From positions 3,162,001-3,226,000 of the forward strand of contig JAETXT010000008.1 of assembly GCA_019188255.1 (NCBI GenBank): 64,000 nucleotides of DNA, given 5' to 3'. Below the pieces are notes generated by a model. The model was given only the letters and a program-made list of their open reading frames with translations. It had not been told where the DNA came from and ran no database searches. Shown here one piece after another: positions 42,945 to 54,763 of the stretch. Position 1 is the stretch's first letter, and every line of letters starts with the position of its first letter. The stretch is from Verticillium longisporum. Its lineage: Eukaryota; Ascomycota; Sordariomycetes; Glomerellales; Plectosphaerellaceae. The position numbers and the translations under genes are program-made.

Positions 42945-44325
42945 AGCAGGCAACGAGAGCAAGGCACATCACACGCAAGAGGGAGACATGCAGAAGAAGG
43001 AGGGCGAAGAAGACAGGGAGGGGTGGTGGAATCAAAAGACTGTAAACGCGGTTGAGGCTTGGAACCCGGAACACGGTAGGCTCGAACGTGGGATTTTCTG
43101 GGCTTTGTATGATGTGCCCCCCGGCACCGAGGGATGCCGAGCGGAGGGCCAGCGAGGGGGAGGGCCAGCGAGGCGGTCCGACAGGGAGGCACATTGGAGA
43201 GAGGAGGGCCGTCTTGGGAAATCTGGTGATTTGCGGTGATTGGCGTTTTGCGATGGACCTCGGACCGCGATGTACGTGTACAATTAATGGCAAATGTAAC
43301 TACCAAGAATGATGCATTCGGTTTTGACTACATGTATGATCAACTCTGGGTACCATGCATGTTCCGTGTGGGACCCAAACTTCGGTTCGCTCGACCGAAA
43401 AGAAACATTTGTCATGGTCGGAAGATCAAGGAAAGGATGGCCTTGGGAGAAAAGCCGCGGCAGGATGATCGCCGTGATCTCCTGAGGAGTCTCCCATCGC
43501 CTTAAACCTTCCAAGGGGGGTAAGGTAACAGGACCGATCGAATGGCTGGCTCACGAGAAATCAAAGGCGCACCAGGGTCAGCATCGGGGCTTACCAGCCC
43601 GCGCGGCTATGTTTGATACGTTACGCCGTCGAGGGTATTTTTTCCGCTTCGTAGAGTCATGGTGATTTCGGCGTCTTTGCGGTCGGCGAATTCTTTTTCT
43701 CGGTCGCAGTTTGATACCCAATGTGACGTGACGTCTGTCTGCAGCCGAAAACCCCGATACTGTTCCGCAACCCCGGAACGAAAGGGGCCCCCAATGCCTA
43801 GCTCACGTGTTCTTTGTTCTTGTATCATGGCGCGTGCCGAATATACAAACTCTGTCCCAGATGCACGATGTCTGCCTGCCTCATATGTGTCAAGCTATCG
43901 AAGTCTATCTCGATACAAAAGTGCCGAGTACTGAACCCCTGCAATATTCGGCCAGCACCAGGCACCTCCTTCCTCTCGTGACACGATCAGGGTAGCAAAG
44001 AGCTGCCCAAGCAATGGCCAGCATCGGCACAAAGCGGCAAAGTCTCCAGCGAAACGGCCATGAGGTATGCATGTACAATCTAAAACGGATGCAGAGATGA
44101 AAGCAAAGGCGGTTTGTGTTTTAGCCTTTGGTCTTAGCAAGTGCTGATTCAGCTCACCGTGTGGAAAGCAGGGGCGTGTCAAAATTGGCGCCGTTCATGC
44201 GTTGATGCGTGCGTCTACGTCTTCGTCCTGGGGACGTGCTCCAGATACCACATCTCGGCAGCCGATCTCGGCGGCTGTGCCCTATATTCGACGCAGAGTA
44301 TGGCTGGGGAAACGTCGCTCCCGCC

Positions 44326-44326
<1 letters not shown>

Positions 44327-44357
<31 letters not shown>

Positions 44358-44385
44358 TTTTTTTTTTTTTTTTTATTTTTTTTGA
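44327..44385. repeat. TTC microsatellite joined to poly-T tract
   Basis: Seven or so TTC units followed by about 28 T with a single A near the end; the strand-specific polypyrimidine run is the longest in the window. Confidence 0.9.
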
Positions 44386-44744
44386 AAGTTAAAATAAAGA
44401 AAAAAATATCAAAAATTCCCTTGCCACTGTGGAAATAGTGCGTGATGCAAGGGTGTCGCATTCCGTGCTGTTGATCTTATGAAGGGGCCTGTCATGAGCT
44501 GCCAACAAAGACGCGCCTTGTAACTGAAACCCCTGGCGAGCGCCACGCCATGCAAGTAATGGAGAAGGATCAAGAGCATGGGCTCATGTCGATGACAGGA
44601 CGGATGTCACCGCGGGAGGACAATTGATGGATGGCTCAGCCTGTTCTTTGGGAAATAGTGGAGATGACTAGAGCTGCAGGTACGCGCAAGGCGCAGCTTA
44701 AAATAACCGTTGACCTTGTCGCATGGACGATCCGAAATGATGAT

Positions 44745-44824
44745 GTCCAGGGCTATCGAAGTCCAGGGCTGTCGAAGTCCAGGGCTGTTGAAGTCCAGGG
44801 CTGTTGAAGTCCAGGGCTGTCGAA
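44745..44824. repeat. 16-bp minisatellite, five copies
   Basis: Five units of GTCCAGGGCTGTCGAA with single-base variants (GCTATCGAA in the first, GCTGTTGAA in the third and fourth). Confidence 0.95.
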
Positions 44825-46288
44825 CGCCGCATCGAGCATGCAGCTTGGGCCGGGAGACAGGAGGGCTTCAGAGCCTGAAGGGTCCGAGACACTATTGAAT
44901 TGACCTGGGAAGGGTGGGGGGAGCGCGGAATTGGCTGCCTCATCAGAGGTCGCCGATTGTCGATTGTGAGCAGCTTCGCTCAGGCTGAACGAACCATTGC
45001 AGCGACGAGGTTGGTCATGGCTGGGTACCAAGGTAAGGTACTATGTACCTACTTGGGGGCGGCGTCATGGTGACGACGGCAGGACAGGTTAGCGGTGCCT
45101 CACTCATAGATGACCAAGCATGACAGGCTCCACCTGCGGCTGGGAGTGTGTTCGTTTTGCGTCGCATTGCACACACAAAGTTGGCTGGGGAGATCAAACA
45201 CGGTCGGTAGTGGGAAGTCAGCGTAGTGGGAAGCCCTGGCGAGGGGCAGAGGCGGGGCGGCTCAGAGTGGCTTGGAAGCAGACAGAACAGAGTCTGGTTT
45301 TTGCCAGGGTCACGAGGTGGCCCTTTCCACCATCCATCATGCCGCGAGCCTTGAGCGCGACGAGAAGAGGACGACATCGGCAGTTCCTGACGTGACCAGG
45401 CGACAGGGCCGTTGATCTTCGTAGCCGGTGTCCTGAATCGTGGTGTCTGACCTCGCTTGTCGTTCAACTGTCGCAAGGCGGGAGACTAGACAGCCGCCTG
45501 GGTGGGGGGACTCGACCCCAGTGGGGTTGACAAACGCCTTAGCGGACCTCTGTCGGATCCCCGGTCGTCCCAGTCCGCCATGGCGGTTCCAGAAAGCAAG
45601 CCGGCTCTTGAACGCATGTGGGAACTTGTTGGTCACGGAAGACCCTTCAAGCGACGAGGAAGCATGAGGCTCGCTGGGTTCGCCCTGCGTACCTAAGGTA
45701 CGCAAAGGCTGACGGACGGGATCGGGGACAGCTGGGTGCTCTGTGCTCCATGCTCTATGCTCTGTGCTTTGTGCTCTGTGCTTTATGCTCTCAACGGCGC
45801 GAGCTCTGACATTGGGTTCTCGGGCCGCAGGACGGTGTGCAAACTATTGGCAACACCAGCTTCGCCATTGGACGGGGGCCAAGAGTGAACGACACCGAGC
45901 AGTTGGCAGGTTCTTCGGGCCCTTGGGGCCCACTTGCTTGTCATTGTCAGGTACATGGCACAACAAGGGGCAGGAGATACCACGACTCCTCTCCCTCACC
46001 CTCACCCTCACCCTCACCAGTCGCCAGTCGCCAGTCACCACCTCAGATAGGGCTGTAGCGTATCATCCGTTATACCTATACATCGTACCAGAATAGGTTC
46101 TCAGGCAATACCTATCTGAGCACAGGTTCTGGAGAGGGGAATCACGTGCCTCGAGGTAGGTGCGCCTCATGCCATGAGCAGTTGCCGAGTTCAAGTTGCC
46201 ATGCACAAGCGACCTCAAATCTCCTCCTGCATAGGTACCTCTGGGCAGACGCCTATGCACGTATCTCGGTATCCAACTCTTGCGTCTG

Positions 46289-46436
46289 CCTTGTGCCTTG
46301 TGCCTTGTGCCTTCTGCCTTCTGCCTTCTGCCTTCTGCCTTCTGCCTTCTGCCTTCTGCCTTCTGCCTTCTGCCTTCTGCCTTCTGCCTTCTGCCTTCTG
46401 CCTTCTGCCTTCTGCCTTCTGCCTTCTGCCTTCTGC
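46289..46436. repeat. CCTTCTG heptamer array
   Basis: Three CCTTGTG units and then about 18 perfect CCTTCTG units. Because 7 is not a multiple of 3, all frames read the same heptapeptide-like repeat and stay open, which explains the overlapping frames on both strands here. Confidence 0.95.
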
Positions 46437-46452
46437 ACACCTCCTTCTACCG

Positions 46453-46484
<32 letters not shown>
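46453..46484. repeat. CAGG tetranucleotide microsatellite, eight copies
   Basis: Eight perfect CAGG units, 17 bp after the heptamer array. Confidence 0.95.
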
Positions 46485-48065
46485 TGCTTGGGAAGCCCCT
46501 TCGCAGTGGCAAGAAATTGTCTTCTTGCCCGTCATCAAAGACAGAGCAGAAACACGATGCGCGACACACATTCTCCCAAGATTCGCAATCTCTCAACTGC
46601 ATCTCATCCATTTCACTCTCGGGCATTTCGACCTCGTCGTCCAACCGCATTGCCCCTGATGGCATCGCGTGCCTTGCCCCCCTCGCCACGGTAATCGCCG
46701 ACCTCAATGCCAATGCGTCAAGCCGTTGCCCGTCGTAGACGGCGATCAGACGCTAGAACGACCCTTCTACCTTCTAGAAGTCCCCCAGCCTGGGCCAAGG
46801 GGTCGCATAACGCAGCAATTAATTGCCAGGTCCAGCCTGCATACCCATTTCGACCATGTGTCATGCGCATCCTGGTATCCCGGTTCCCATTCCGACCATC
46901 TGTCTGCCTCCGCCTGCCTCTGCCTCGTCTCTGACGCCGCTGAAGAAACGCGGGATTGATTTTCGTCGGTTGACAAACGAACCGCGCGACCCTCGAATCT
47001 CACACGACGACGCCGTCAGGGCGCATCGCATCGCGTCGAGGCGCATCGCATCGACCCCTCGATGGCCACAGCGGCGCCACAACCGTGTGTCGTCTGATCA
47101 TCGCGTCAGCAAAGCCCGACTCCGCGAAATACCATGTACAACAGAATGGACGAGGGGACACGTACCACGACCTGCATGCCGGTCCACGGCTGTCATGTCA
47201 AAACGTCCCGGCACTATAGCCCACGTTTCTTCCCCGCAAGTCGCCCAATTACTCGTCCTTACTTGTCGTTGCATTGCATTGCCGAATCGCTGGCATACAT
47301 GTACATCCTGCAGCACTTTGCCCCGAGGACCTCTCCCCTTTCACATTCCATTCTACCACGTCGCGTTACATGCGTTCCCTAACGCCTGAGGTACCGTCAA
47401 CCTGAACGTCGTCTTGCTGCCGCCGCGGTACTGTACATGAAAAAGCTGAAGCTGGTTTTCCCATCCATACACCCCCCTCCCCTGATTCTCTCTGCTCTGT
47501 GTGTCATCCAGGGTCTCAATACCCCGTGTCTGCTCGCGCTTCCATCGATCCGGTCACGGATGCAGCTCACGTCTGAGCGCAATGCCCGAATCGTCACGCA
47601 CAGCCCGGACAAGGACCTGGCAACGAACAGGCGAGATGGATTTGTCTTCTCTTGCCGCTCAATATTCTTTTGGCCCCCGGGGTCCCTTCCTCGGCAATCT
47701 CGACACTAGCCTGCTCGCCCTATCGCGTGGCTCAACTGCCTCTTCCCACGGTTCTGTTATACCCTCCCCAGCTCCAATATAGCCCCTCCACCACGACAGG
47801 TGCGCACCAAGTTTTTGCTTCCGGGTTTCTTTCCCTAAGCCTTGGAATGTACCTGCTCACTGGCCACACTGGCCACAGAGCCGGCCCTTGGCCCTTCATG
47901 TGCTGCCAGCGGAATGCGAGAGGCCATTCGCAGCACTCTGGAGCTTCCCCTCCTTCCACCCCCCCAGTTGCTCGAAGCTGTTCCATCCCGTATCTTCAGC
48001 TCCCACCTCCTCCCACTGCCTGTGCATTGTAAGGCTCGTTTCATCTCTTGCCAGTCCAGCAGCAG

Positions 48066-48085
48066 CCCCCCCCCCCCCCCCCCCC
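48066..48085. repeat. Homopolymer of 20 C
   Basis: Uninterrupted run of 20 C on the plus strand in the presumed upstream region of the Myb gene. Its true length may differ, since C runs in this window appear under-called elsewhere. Confidence 0.9.
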
Positions 48086-49024
48086 ATTCGAATGTCTGGT
48101 CCACGTACGTACGTGCCAGCATGCGTCTGCTCGACCAAGGCTTGTTCAAAGACGGCCTGCCCACCCCACCCCTTCCTTTCAGTCGGCTCCCCTTCCATCA
48201 TCTTGCGTTGCGTCCAGGGTCTTGCGCCGCTGTGTCTCCAGCCATCGCCAAATTGTCCGGTCTTTGGATGCCCCCCCTCTCCCCCCCCTTGCCGTGCCAT
48301 GCTCACTCGCCGTACACCCCTCTCTCCACCTTTGCACCTTGCCCATCTGACAGGGGTACGCCTGTTTCCACATTTGGAGCGCCGTCCATGGCATAAGATC
48401 CCCAAATTATGCCACCGTCATCGCTCGACAAGGTTGCCCAGCACCGCAAGACAACCTGCTCCGGACAGACCGCGTCTCGCACGCGCGAAAGCTCTCCAGT
48501 TCTCCGACCCAGCGTCGTCCCCCCCGGCAGGGAAGCGAGCGCAAGGCACGACAAGGCAGGCCTTGACAAGGGAACCTGTGGCGGCTATCCTTCCACTCCA
48601 CACATGCCTGCACTTGCACTTGGAGACATTGGACGATATAACACACTGGCCGGGCCCACGACAAGCTGCTCCGTCCTCTGGTCTTCCGTCACCGAGCATT
48701 ACGTCGGGAGCTAAGTTTCTATAACGAGAATACAGGGACCCTCCAGATTTCCATAGCTGCCGTGGCAAGCTACAGTACTTTTCGTTGAGGATACCATGGT
48801 TTACTCGGTCTTCACGCCGTCTTATTAATACTTCCTCACCCCAGCAAATACCATTCGCCAACATCTGTCTGCTGCTTCCTGCCAACGGCTCCCCCCACCA
48901 ACCTTTTTCTTTACTCAAAAACGCCAGACCAGACACCCCACCGCAGATACCCAACCCACGCCTACTCCTGCCACCTCACGATCAAGTTCGACAGCCTTTT
49001 AAGATTCCGCTATTGCAAAGACGA

Positions 49025-50292
49025 ATGGTAGCTACGCTCACACCATCGGGCCGAGCACAAAAGCCTTTCGTCGTCCTATCATCACGGCCTCGGCCGCCCC
49101 GGCTGGCCGTACGTCTACGCAACGTCTCACCAACAGGAACAGCAGCAAACCCCCGACGCCCGTCCAACGCAGCCCGAGAGGGCCTCCGCTCAGCCAATTC
49201 TTTCTCTTCAGGTTCCGGCGACCGTCCAGAGCGGTTCGCTCTGGCGGGACCCATGCATTGGAGGCACGCTGGCGGGCCATTACCGGGTAGGGGACTACAA
49301 TGTCGATTACTCGGCACAAGACTCGCATCAAGTCGACCAGAGTCACCAGCAACAACACAGCTTTGATCCCTCTCCCCATCAGCACCCACGAACCTCCCTC
49401 CATCATGGCGGTGGTACATCCCATTGCCTGCCCGAGCCGCAGCAGAGCCACCACCAACACCACCACCACCACCACACGGCCATGGCCCAGCACCATAGCC
49501 ACAACCCTCACCAGGTGCTGATGGATCCATCGCACATGGGGCCCCCGCGCCACATGGGCCCTGCGCATTTTGCTGCCCCAGGTTCGGTTGTTTCCCCGCT
49601 CTATCCTTCCATGGCAACGCCGCCCCAGGCCCACGGCCAACATGCCTCCATCAAGCGACCTCGACCCGAGGACCTCGACCTGTCCGTGGCGCCGATCGGA
49701 GACCTGGACCACAGTGAACTGGACAGCATGCAAACACCTCTAGGCGCAACCTATGGCGAAGCCTCTGGTGCTATGCAGCCGCCGATGCATCATCACCACA
49801 GGATGCCCGACTCGGGCCCCCCTTCCAAGCTGATGAGGAGGGATGGAGAATCGCTTCCCAGCGTAGTGGGACAAGCCGGGATGCCTGCACCAGCAATGAG
49901 GCCGCGAGGGCCGAAGCTCAAATTTACACCAGAAGACGATCAGCTTCTGATCGAGCTGAAAGAGAATAAAAGCCTTACATGGAAACAAATCGCCGACTTC
50001 TTTCCCGGCCGCTCCTCAGGCACCCTACAAGTTCGATACTGCACCAAGCTCAAGGCGAAAACCACGCAGTGGACTGACGAAACGGTATGTTGCCCCTCGA
50101 TCTGACCAGAGCCAACCCTCCCTGCTTGTTCGGCAGATGGCTGACAGACACCCATAGGACCAGAAACTACAATCAGCCCTGCAAGACTACGAAAGCGAGA
50201 AATGGCGCATTGTTGCCAACAAGGTCGGGACCGGCTTTACGCCAGCCGCGTGCCGAGAGCGCGCACAAGAACTTCTTGAGGGTCCTTTATAG
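49025..50292 (+). CDS. Myb/SANT-domain DNA-binding protein
   Basis: Firm parts are 49482..50084 and 50158..50292, joined over a 73-nt intron (GTATGT...ATAG). The frame continues upstream to 49212 behind a good acceptor (TTTCTCTTCAG); a donor GTACGT at 49109 and ATG 49025 give a possible first exon in phase (28 codons), which is tentative. Composition: Gln/His-rich N-terminal half with a CAC-encoded His run, then KLKFTPEDDQLLIELKENKSLTWKQIADFFPGR (first Myb-like repeat with spaced aromatic residues), and a second repeat QWTDET/DQKLQSALQDYESEKWRIVANKV that spans the intron. It ends AQELLEGPL, TAG. Two Myb-like repeats suggest a transcription factor; target and role are unknown. Its very large intergenic flanks fit a heavily regulated gene. 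Confidence 0.75.
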
Positions 50293-53200
50293 CAATCAGT
50301 GTCCCCTCCCGGAGCTCACGCATCTGAGGTTGGGGACACCACCTACACGCAGCATCTCCAGTGATGAAGAGGAGTATGCCATCAGCGACAATCTTTATTA
50401 CGCAGCTTGACCTGGCAAAGACCAGGAATTATCTCGGTCTTTCCTGCGCCTGTTTCGCCACCTACCATTTCCACCAACCGTACACGGCCAAGACGAGTGT
50501 TATTCCTTGTCTCGCAGCCTTTTAGCCAAAACGCGACTCCCTTCGAATATCGAGTTTTAATCTCCGACGATACCCAATCTTGACAGCTTCTTTCCTTTGT
50601 CCCAGTCATCACCCCATTTCCATGAAACCACGACATAGACAAGGGCTAGCAAGCAGTACCCTCTGACGACCGCTGTATTTTATTTTCCATTCGCCATTTC
50701 CTCTCGCCATTATCTCTCACGGTGCGCAACCGACCAACGTGCTTTGCCCCTCCGACAGCGCCATTCGTGTCAAGGCCCTGGTCACACGCAAGGGTCCTAG
50801 GGAAAAGCCCACTACGTTTCCAGTCACGCATCGCACCCACACCCAAATTTCCTTTACTGTCTTTGAACGCCTTGTAATATTAGAGGGCATCAGCGCGGCT
50901 CGGAGTACACAGCCTGGAAATCGGATCCGGCCAGTAGCCGCGAGCACGGGCTGTGGCATGATGCCGGCCTGGCGGGCGCATCCACGAGATCACTCTCGTC
51001 TGAAAACGGGAAACGGCCCGCATACACAGAAGGGGAAAAGGCATTGTCACAGACGCATACATGATTCTTTTGTCTATTTTTACTCGTTGCATTGTTGATT
51101 CGATAAATCATTTGTTTTCCTCCATGTCCCTTCATCGATCTAGTACTATCAAGTCGCATATTTCTGTCTGTTCGGCCATGCATTCTCACCGCTCCAGCTA
51201 TGACACTAAGTAGATTAAGGTAGCTCAACAGAGAGGGAGCCTGTGGTGGCATTTGTCAGCGCTGCATGTACCTTCGCACAGCGAGCAGAACGGCAGGATC
51301 CGAAAACAGGACCAACTCCCTGGTTTCTGAAAGAATTTGGGCCAGTAATGAGTCCTGGGAACACCCCCTGGAAGTCCTGGAAATGGAACGCTTCTAGGGG
51401 AGAGGGAGCTGCCGCTGCCTTGAGAGGGGGGTGAGTTGATTTGACTCTGTTCATTCGCCCTGCCGACATCCGCAGATCACCACAATCTCGGAGAGAGATG
51501 ACGGGTAGCATAAGACAGTGAGGGACAACCTTCTTTCCTTGGTTGAGACGACCCAGCCGCCTTGTATGCTATATGGCGAGTGGGTTCTGATATAACCCTC
51601 TCTCACCCGTTCCCAGTATGCCGCCCCCCCGCCAGCGTACCATTTCATGTTCGCGCGACCATCGACCGACCAAACAGGAAGCTCGAGCCTCCACAGCGCA
51701 TGCAACCCAAACGAAACGGGCGCGCCACTTTGCTGGAAATGGTGAAGCTTCGCCTGACCGGTGGCGATGGGAGGGGGGACGAAGGGCGAGGATCGCCGAA
51801 AGAGAAGCTTGGAGAACAGGGCAAACACGAGAAAAGAAGGGCATTTGTGCCTCGGTTTTGGAATGCGCCATGTTCCATGAATATCCGCGATGGCAAACAT
51901 GCGCGGCGATGTAAGGTTATGACGGTACCCTTGTCTTGTCTGCTTCCTTTCAAGGCTCAAGTGTGCCATTGCCTGTGGAGGCTCTGTAAACCACCCCTCC
52001 CCCTCCCTTCCTTGCGGGGGCCCCTCTTAGTTTGGTATGTACCTTCGCATAAAAATACCCGACAAGAGCCTACCTGGTAGGTGCCTGGGTCTTTGGGAGG
52101 AGCATATGCATGAGAGCAGCCGAGGGACATGCGCGGCGTTGCATGCATGCATGTCAACCAAATCATTGTGGCCTCTGCTTTGATTTGGTCCATGGAACGG
52201 TCATGCGCTGACAGAAAACGTGAGCCGTTGCCTGCCGCTGTTGGCCTGGTGGTTGCTGACAGCATGATGATGACCTTGGCGGCGGAGGAGGAGGGGCTTG
52301 AAACCAAAACTGGGGCAGCACACCAGAGAAGTACCAGGCAGCTGGAGGGGGCGTGTGGCAGAGGAGTAAGGGGAAGGGAGGGCGATCGAACGGGTGAACT
52401 GCCGGGGTTGTCGGGGATTTGCGGTGCCGGGGCATGGCTGGTCCTGGCTGGTTTGATCGCCTGGGCCGGGGACATACTACACAGTAGGTGAACAACCTCA
52501 AGGGGTTGGACCCCTTGAAAGATGTATAGGGCATCATGCGATAGGTTTGTGACTGAGATGTTCTTGAAACGACCTTCTCTTGTCTGGTATAAGCGATCGT
52601 CTCCTTCGAGAACGAGTTTGAGTATGCTGCTCGTGGTGAGAGCTGGGGTTGGATTTTGATGTCTGACAACTTGACGCTTGGCATTGCACGCACTCACGAT
52701 ACTCGATCAGTCTCTGCATTGAATTATTGAGTGAACGAGGCGACATGTCCGAGCTTCTTGTTCCTTATTTGCAGATGTGTGTGTGTGTGTGTGTTGGCTT
52801 TATGGCTAAGACTTTCGTCTCGCTGCTTCATGCTCGTCTAATGCCATGCAGCGTTGCACTGTATGTTTCTCATGCACTTCATTCGCGCATCTTCTCATGT
52901 CACCGTGGAAACAGTAAGCGAGGCGGCGGTGACGAGATCTCTTGCCATCAGAGCGAAGAATGACATGTGCATTGTCCCGCCACTCTATGCCGACGACTCG
53001 CGAGCCATCATTAAATGCAAGTCCTTATGATTATCAGGGGCCGAACTTATTATATACAGCACCTATACTTACACCTATTGCATGTAAGTATGGGGTGTGT
53101 GGCGGGAGGATCGCAAGGGGGCAACCCTTAGGATATCTGTTAACGCAGAATCGCAACGCGGGCTGAAGATCAGATCAAGATTGCATCGCCAGAACTCTGC

Positions 53201-54763
53201 GGTGTTGCCGTCGACTGAATCGTGGCGTGGAAACACATCTTGGCGTCGTAGCATGGTAGCAAAGACGAGATGGGGGATAGCTGTCTCGAGGGGGGGCCTA
53301 CGATGTGCGGCCCCATCCCTGACAAATAGACCTGTGTTGCTGAGCTCTCCGCCGATGACCCAAATGGGCGCGAAAAACAAAACCAGCAAAGGCCTCGAGC
53401 TGCGACGAGGCTGTCGAGAGCCCCCTTTGCCTTCTCAGGCTACATTGCCCAGGGAAGAGACGCAGAGACTCGTACTGTCTGTCTTTCCCATCGGCCTGCC
53501 AGCCCCCGGAAAGAACCGAAGAACATGCCAGACGTGTCGGCCAGAGCAAGGGCCCCCTCCCCGACTGACGTGACAGACTGGCGTCCTATTGATGTAAACA
53601 CTAAATCGTAACAACTGGCAGCTAGCTGGTGATGTGCCGGAAACCCCCCGCTGCACGTCCTAGTCGCTCGAGTCCCTGTCCTCTGCAATAGGAGCAGGTA
53701 TTATGGGGGTATATGGTCTGCAATATTAGGCGATATGAGAGCCTTGCTAAGAGGGGTAGGTATATGTACAACGGGAAAAGCTCCAAGATGGTATCCACAA
53801 CGTGGAAGTTAGGCGTCCGAATAGAAACGAAGATGTTTATCCAGACGGGGACACAGGGGCTCTCCAGAGGGGGGTGGTGTGTACCGAGAGGCGTGAGGAG
53901 CCAGCCGGATCGTGATGGCGTGGGTGTGCTCGAGCTCGCTAGCTGGTGACCTGGCGGAGATGGACAAATCGTATCATCAACGGTGACTTTGAGGCGGCTT
54001 CCGATATAGCACGACGGACAGGGGGCGTGGTTAGATGGGTGACGCGGTACGTACGTACAGGCGGTGGCTTTGAATGGGTGATGGACGCGGGAGAGGGATT
54101 TCTGATGGCGCCAGCTACAGTAACCTGCCCCGCAGAGAAGCAAGATTGCGTCGCAGCCGAATGCCTGCTAGCATCTCCCATTCGTGACCAAAACCCGTTG
54201 GAGTTCGGAATCTCGGGGATGGGAGCCAGGCTGAGCTGGCAGCCCTCTGGTATTGGGTATGCCAGACTGTGTGTGCATGGAAGGTAGGCAGGGTGTAACC
54301 AGCCTTAATCTGCTACGTTAGACAGGTACCACGAAGCGCCAGGCATAGGCTGTGAGGAATGTGAACGTAGAAAGGCGTTGTCGACCTCTGAATAAGCTGT
54401 CAAGAAGCAGCTCCCTTTACCTCCAGATGAGCATACACCTGATGAAGCATCTGGTATCTGTTCTCCATCTACCATGGCTACTGCGATCCTGTTCGAGTAG
54501 TGTGATTGTACGGTTATTTTGGGAGGTCTCCTGGCATCTTGGGTACTCCGACACCCAAAAAGAGTCCTTGCCGTCGGGGAGGTCCCCATGGTGATGCTCA
54601 TCCTGTGGAGACACAGACGAGGCGGGAGTGGCCCTGGCTCCTCCGTTTTTAGACCGATCATAGCTGACCTTTTATGACACTCCGGATGCGAGTGCCGATG
54701 AATGGGGTGCGACCTGTCGATTCTCCTTTGTCTACATGTACAGTCTGGATGAATTCTCTGTCG
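50293..54763. other. 4.5-kb gene-poor region downstream of the Myb gene
   Basis: No gene is supported. It includes a (TG)n microsatellite at 52773-52794, a GGGGTTGGACCCC inverted repeat near 52502-52514, and CTACCTGGTAGG near 52069-52081. Several open frames exceed 100 codons but overlap on both strands, lack recognisable protein character, and begin at non-ATG codons in part. Untranslated transcripts cannot be excluded. Confidence 0.5.

Larger units (their letters stand above)
42945..49024. other. 6-kb gene-poor, repeat-dense region upstream of the Myb gene
   Basis: No convincing gene. Open frames here are short, overlap in several phases, and arise from tandem repeats or from C/T-rich composition. 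Contents from left to right: PRP8 3' flank; T tract and TTC run (44327-44385); 16-bp minisatellite (44745-44824); degenerate GCTCTGT repeats (45738-45791); CTCACC repeats (45994-46018); heptamer array (46289-46436); CAGG tetramers (46453-46484); GCGCATCGCATCG repeats near 47020-47055; a 20-C run (48066-48085). From about 46.6 kb on, the plus strand is pyrimidine-rich, as expected for a long promoter and leader of the Myb gene. Confidence 0.6.

Noticed and set aside
46146..46738. Several overlapping 100-180 codon frames on both strands
   Set aside because: Produced by the CCTTCTG array, which is open in all phases.
47888..48724. 278-codon plus-strand frame upstream of the Myb gene
   Set aside because: Pro/Ser/His-rich translation of pyrimidine-rich DNA, overlapping similar frames in other phases; no protein family features.
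53946..54287. 113-codon frame with Trp/Arg/Gly-rich start in the gene-poor region
   Set aside because: Begins with GTG, no recognisable motif, surrounded by equally long frames on the other strand.
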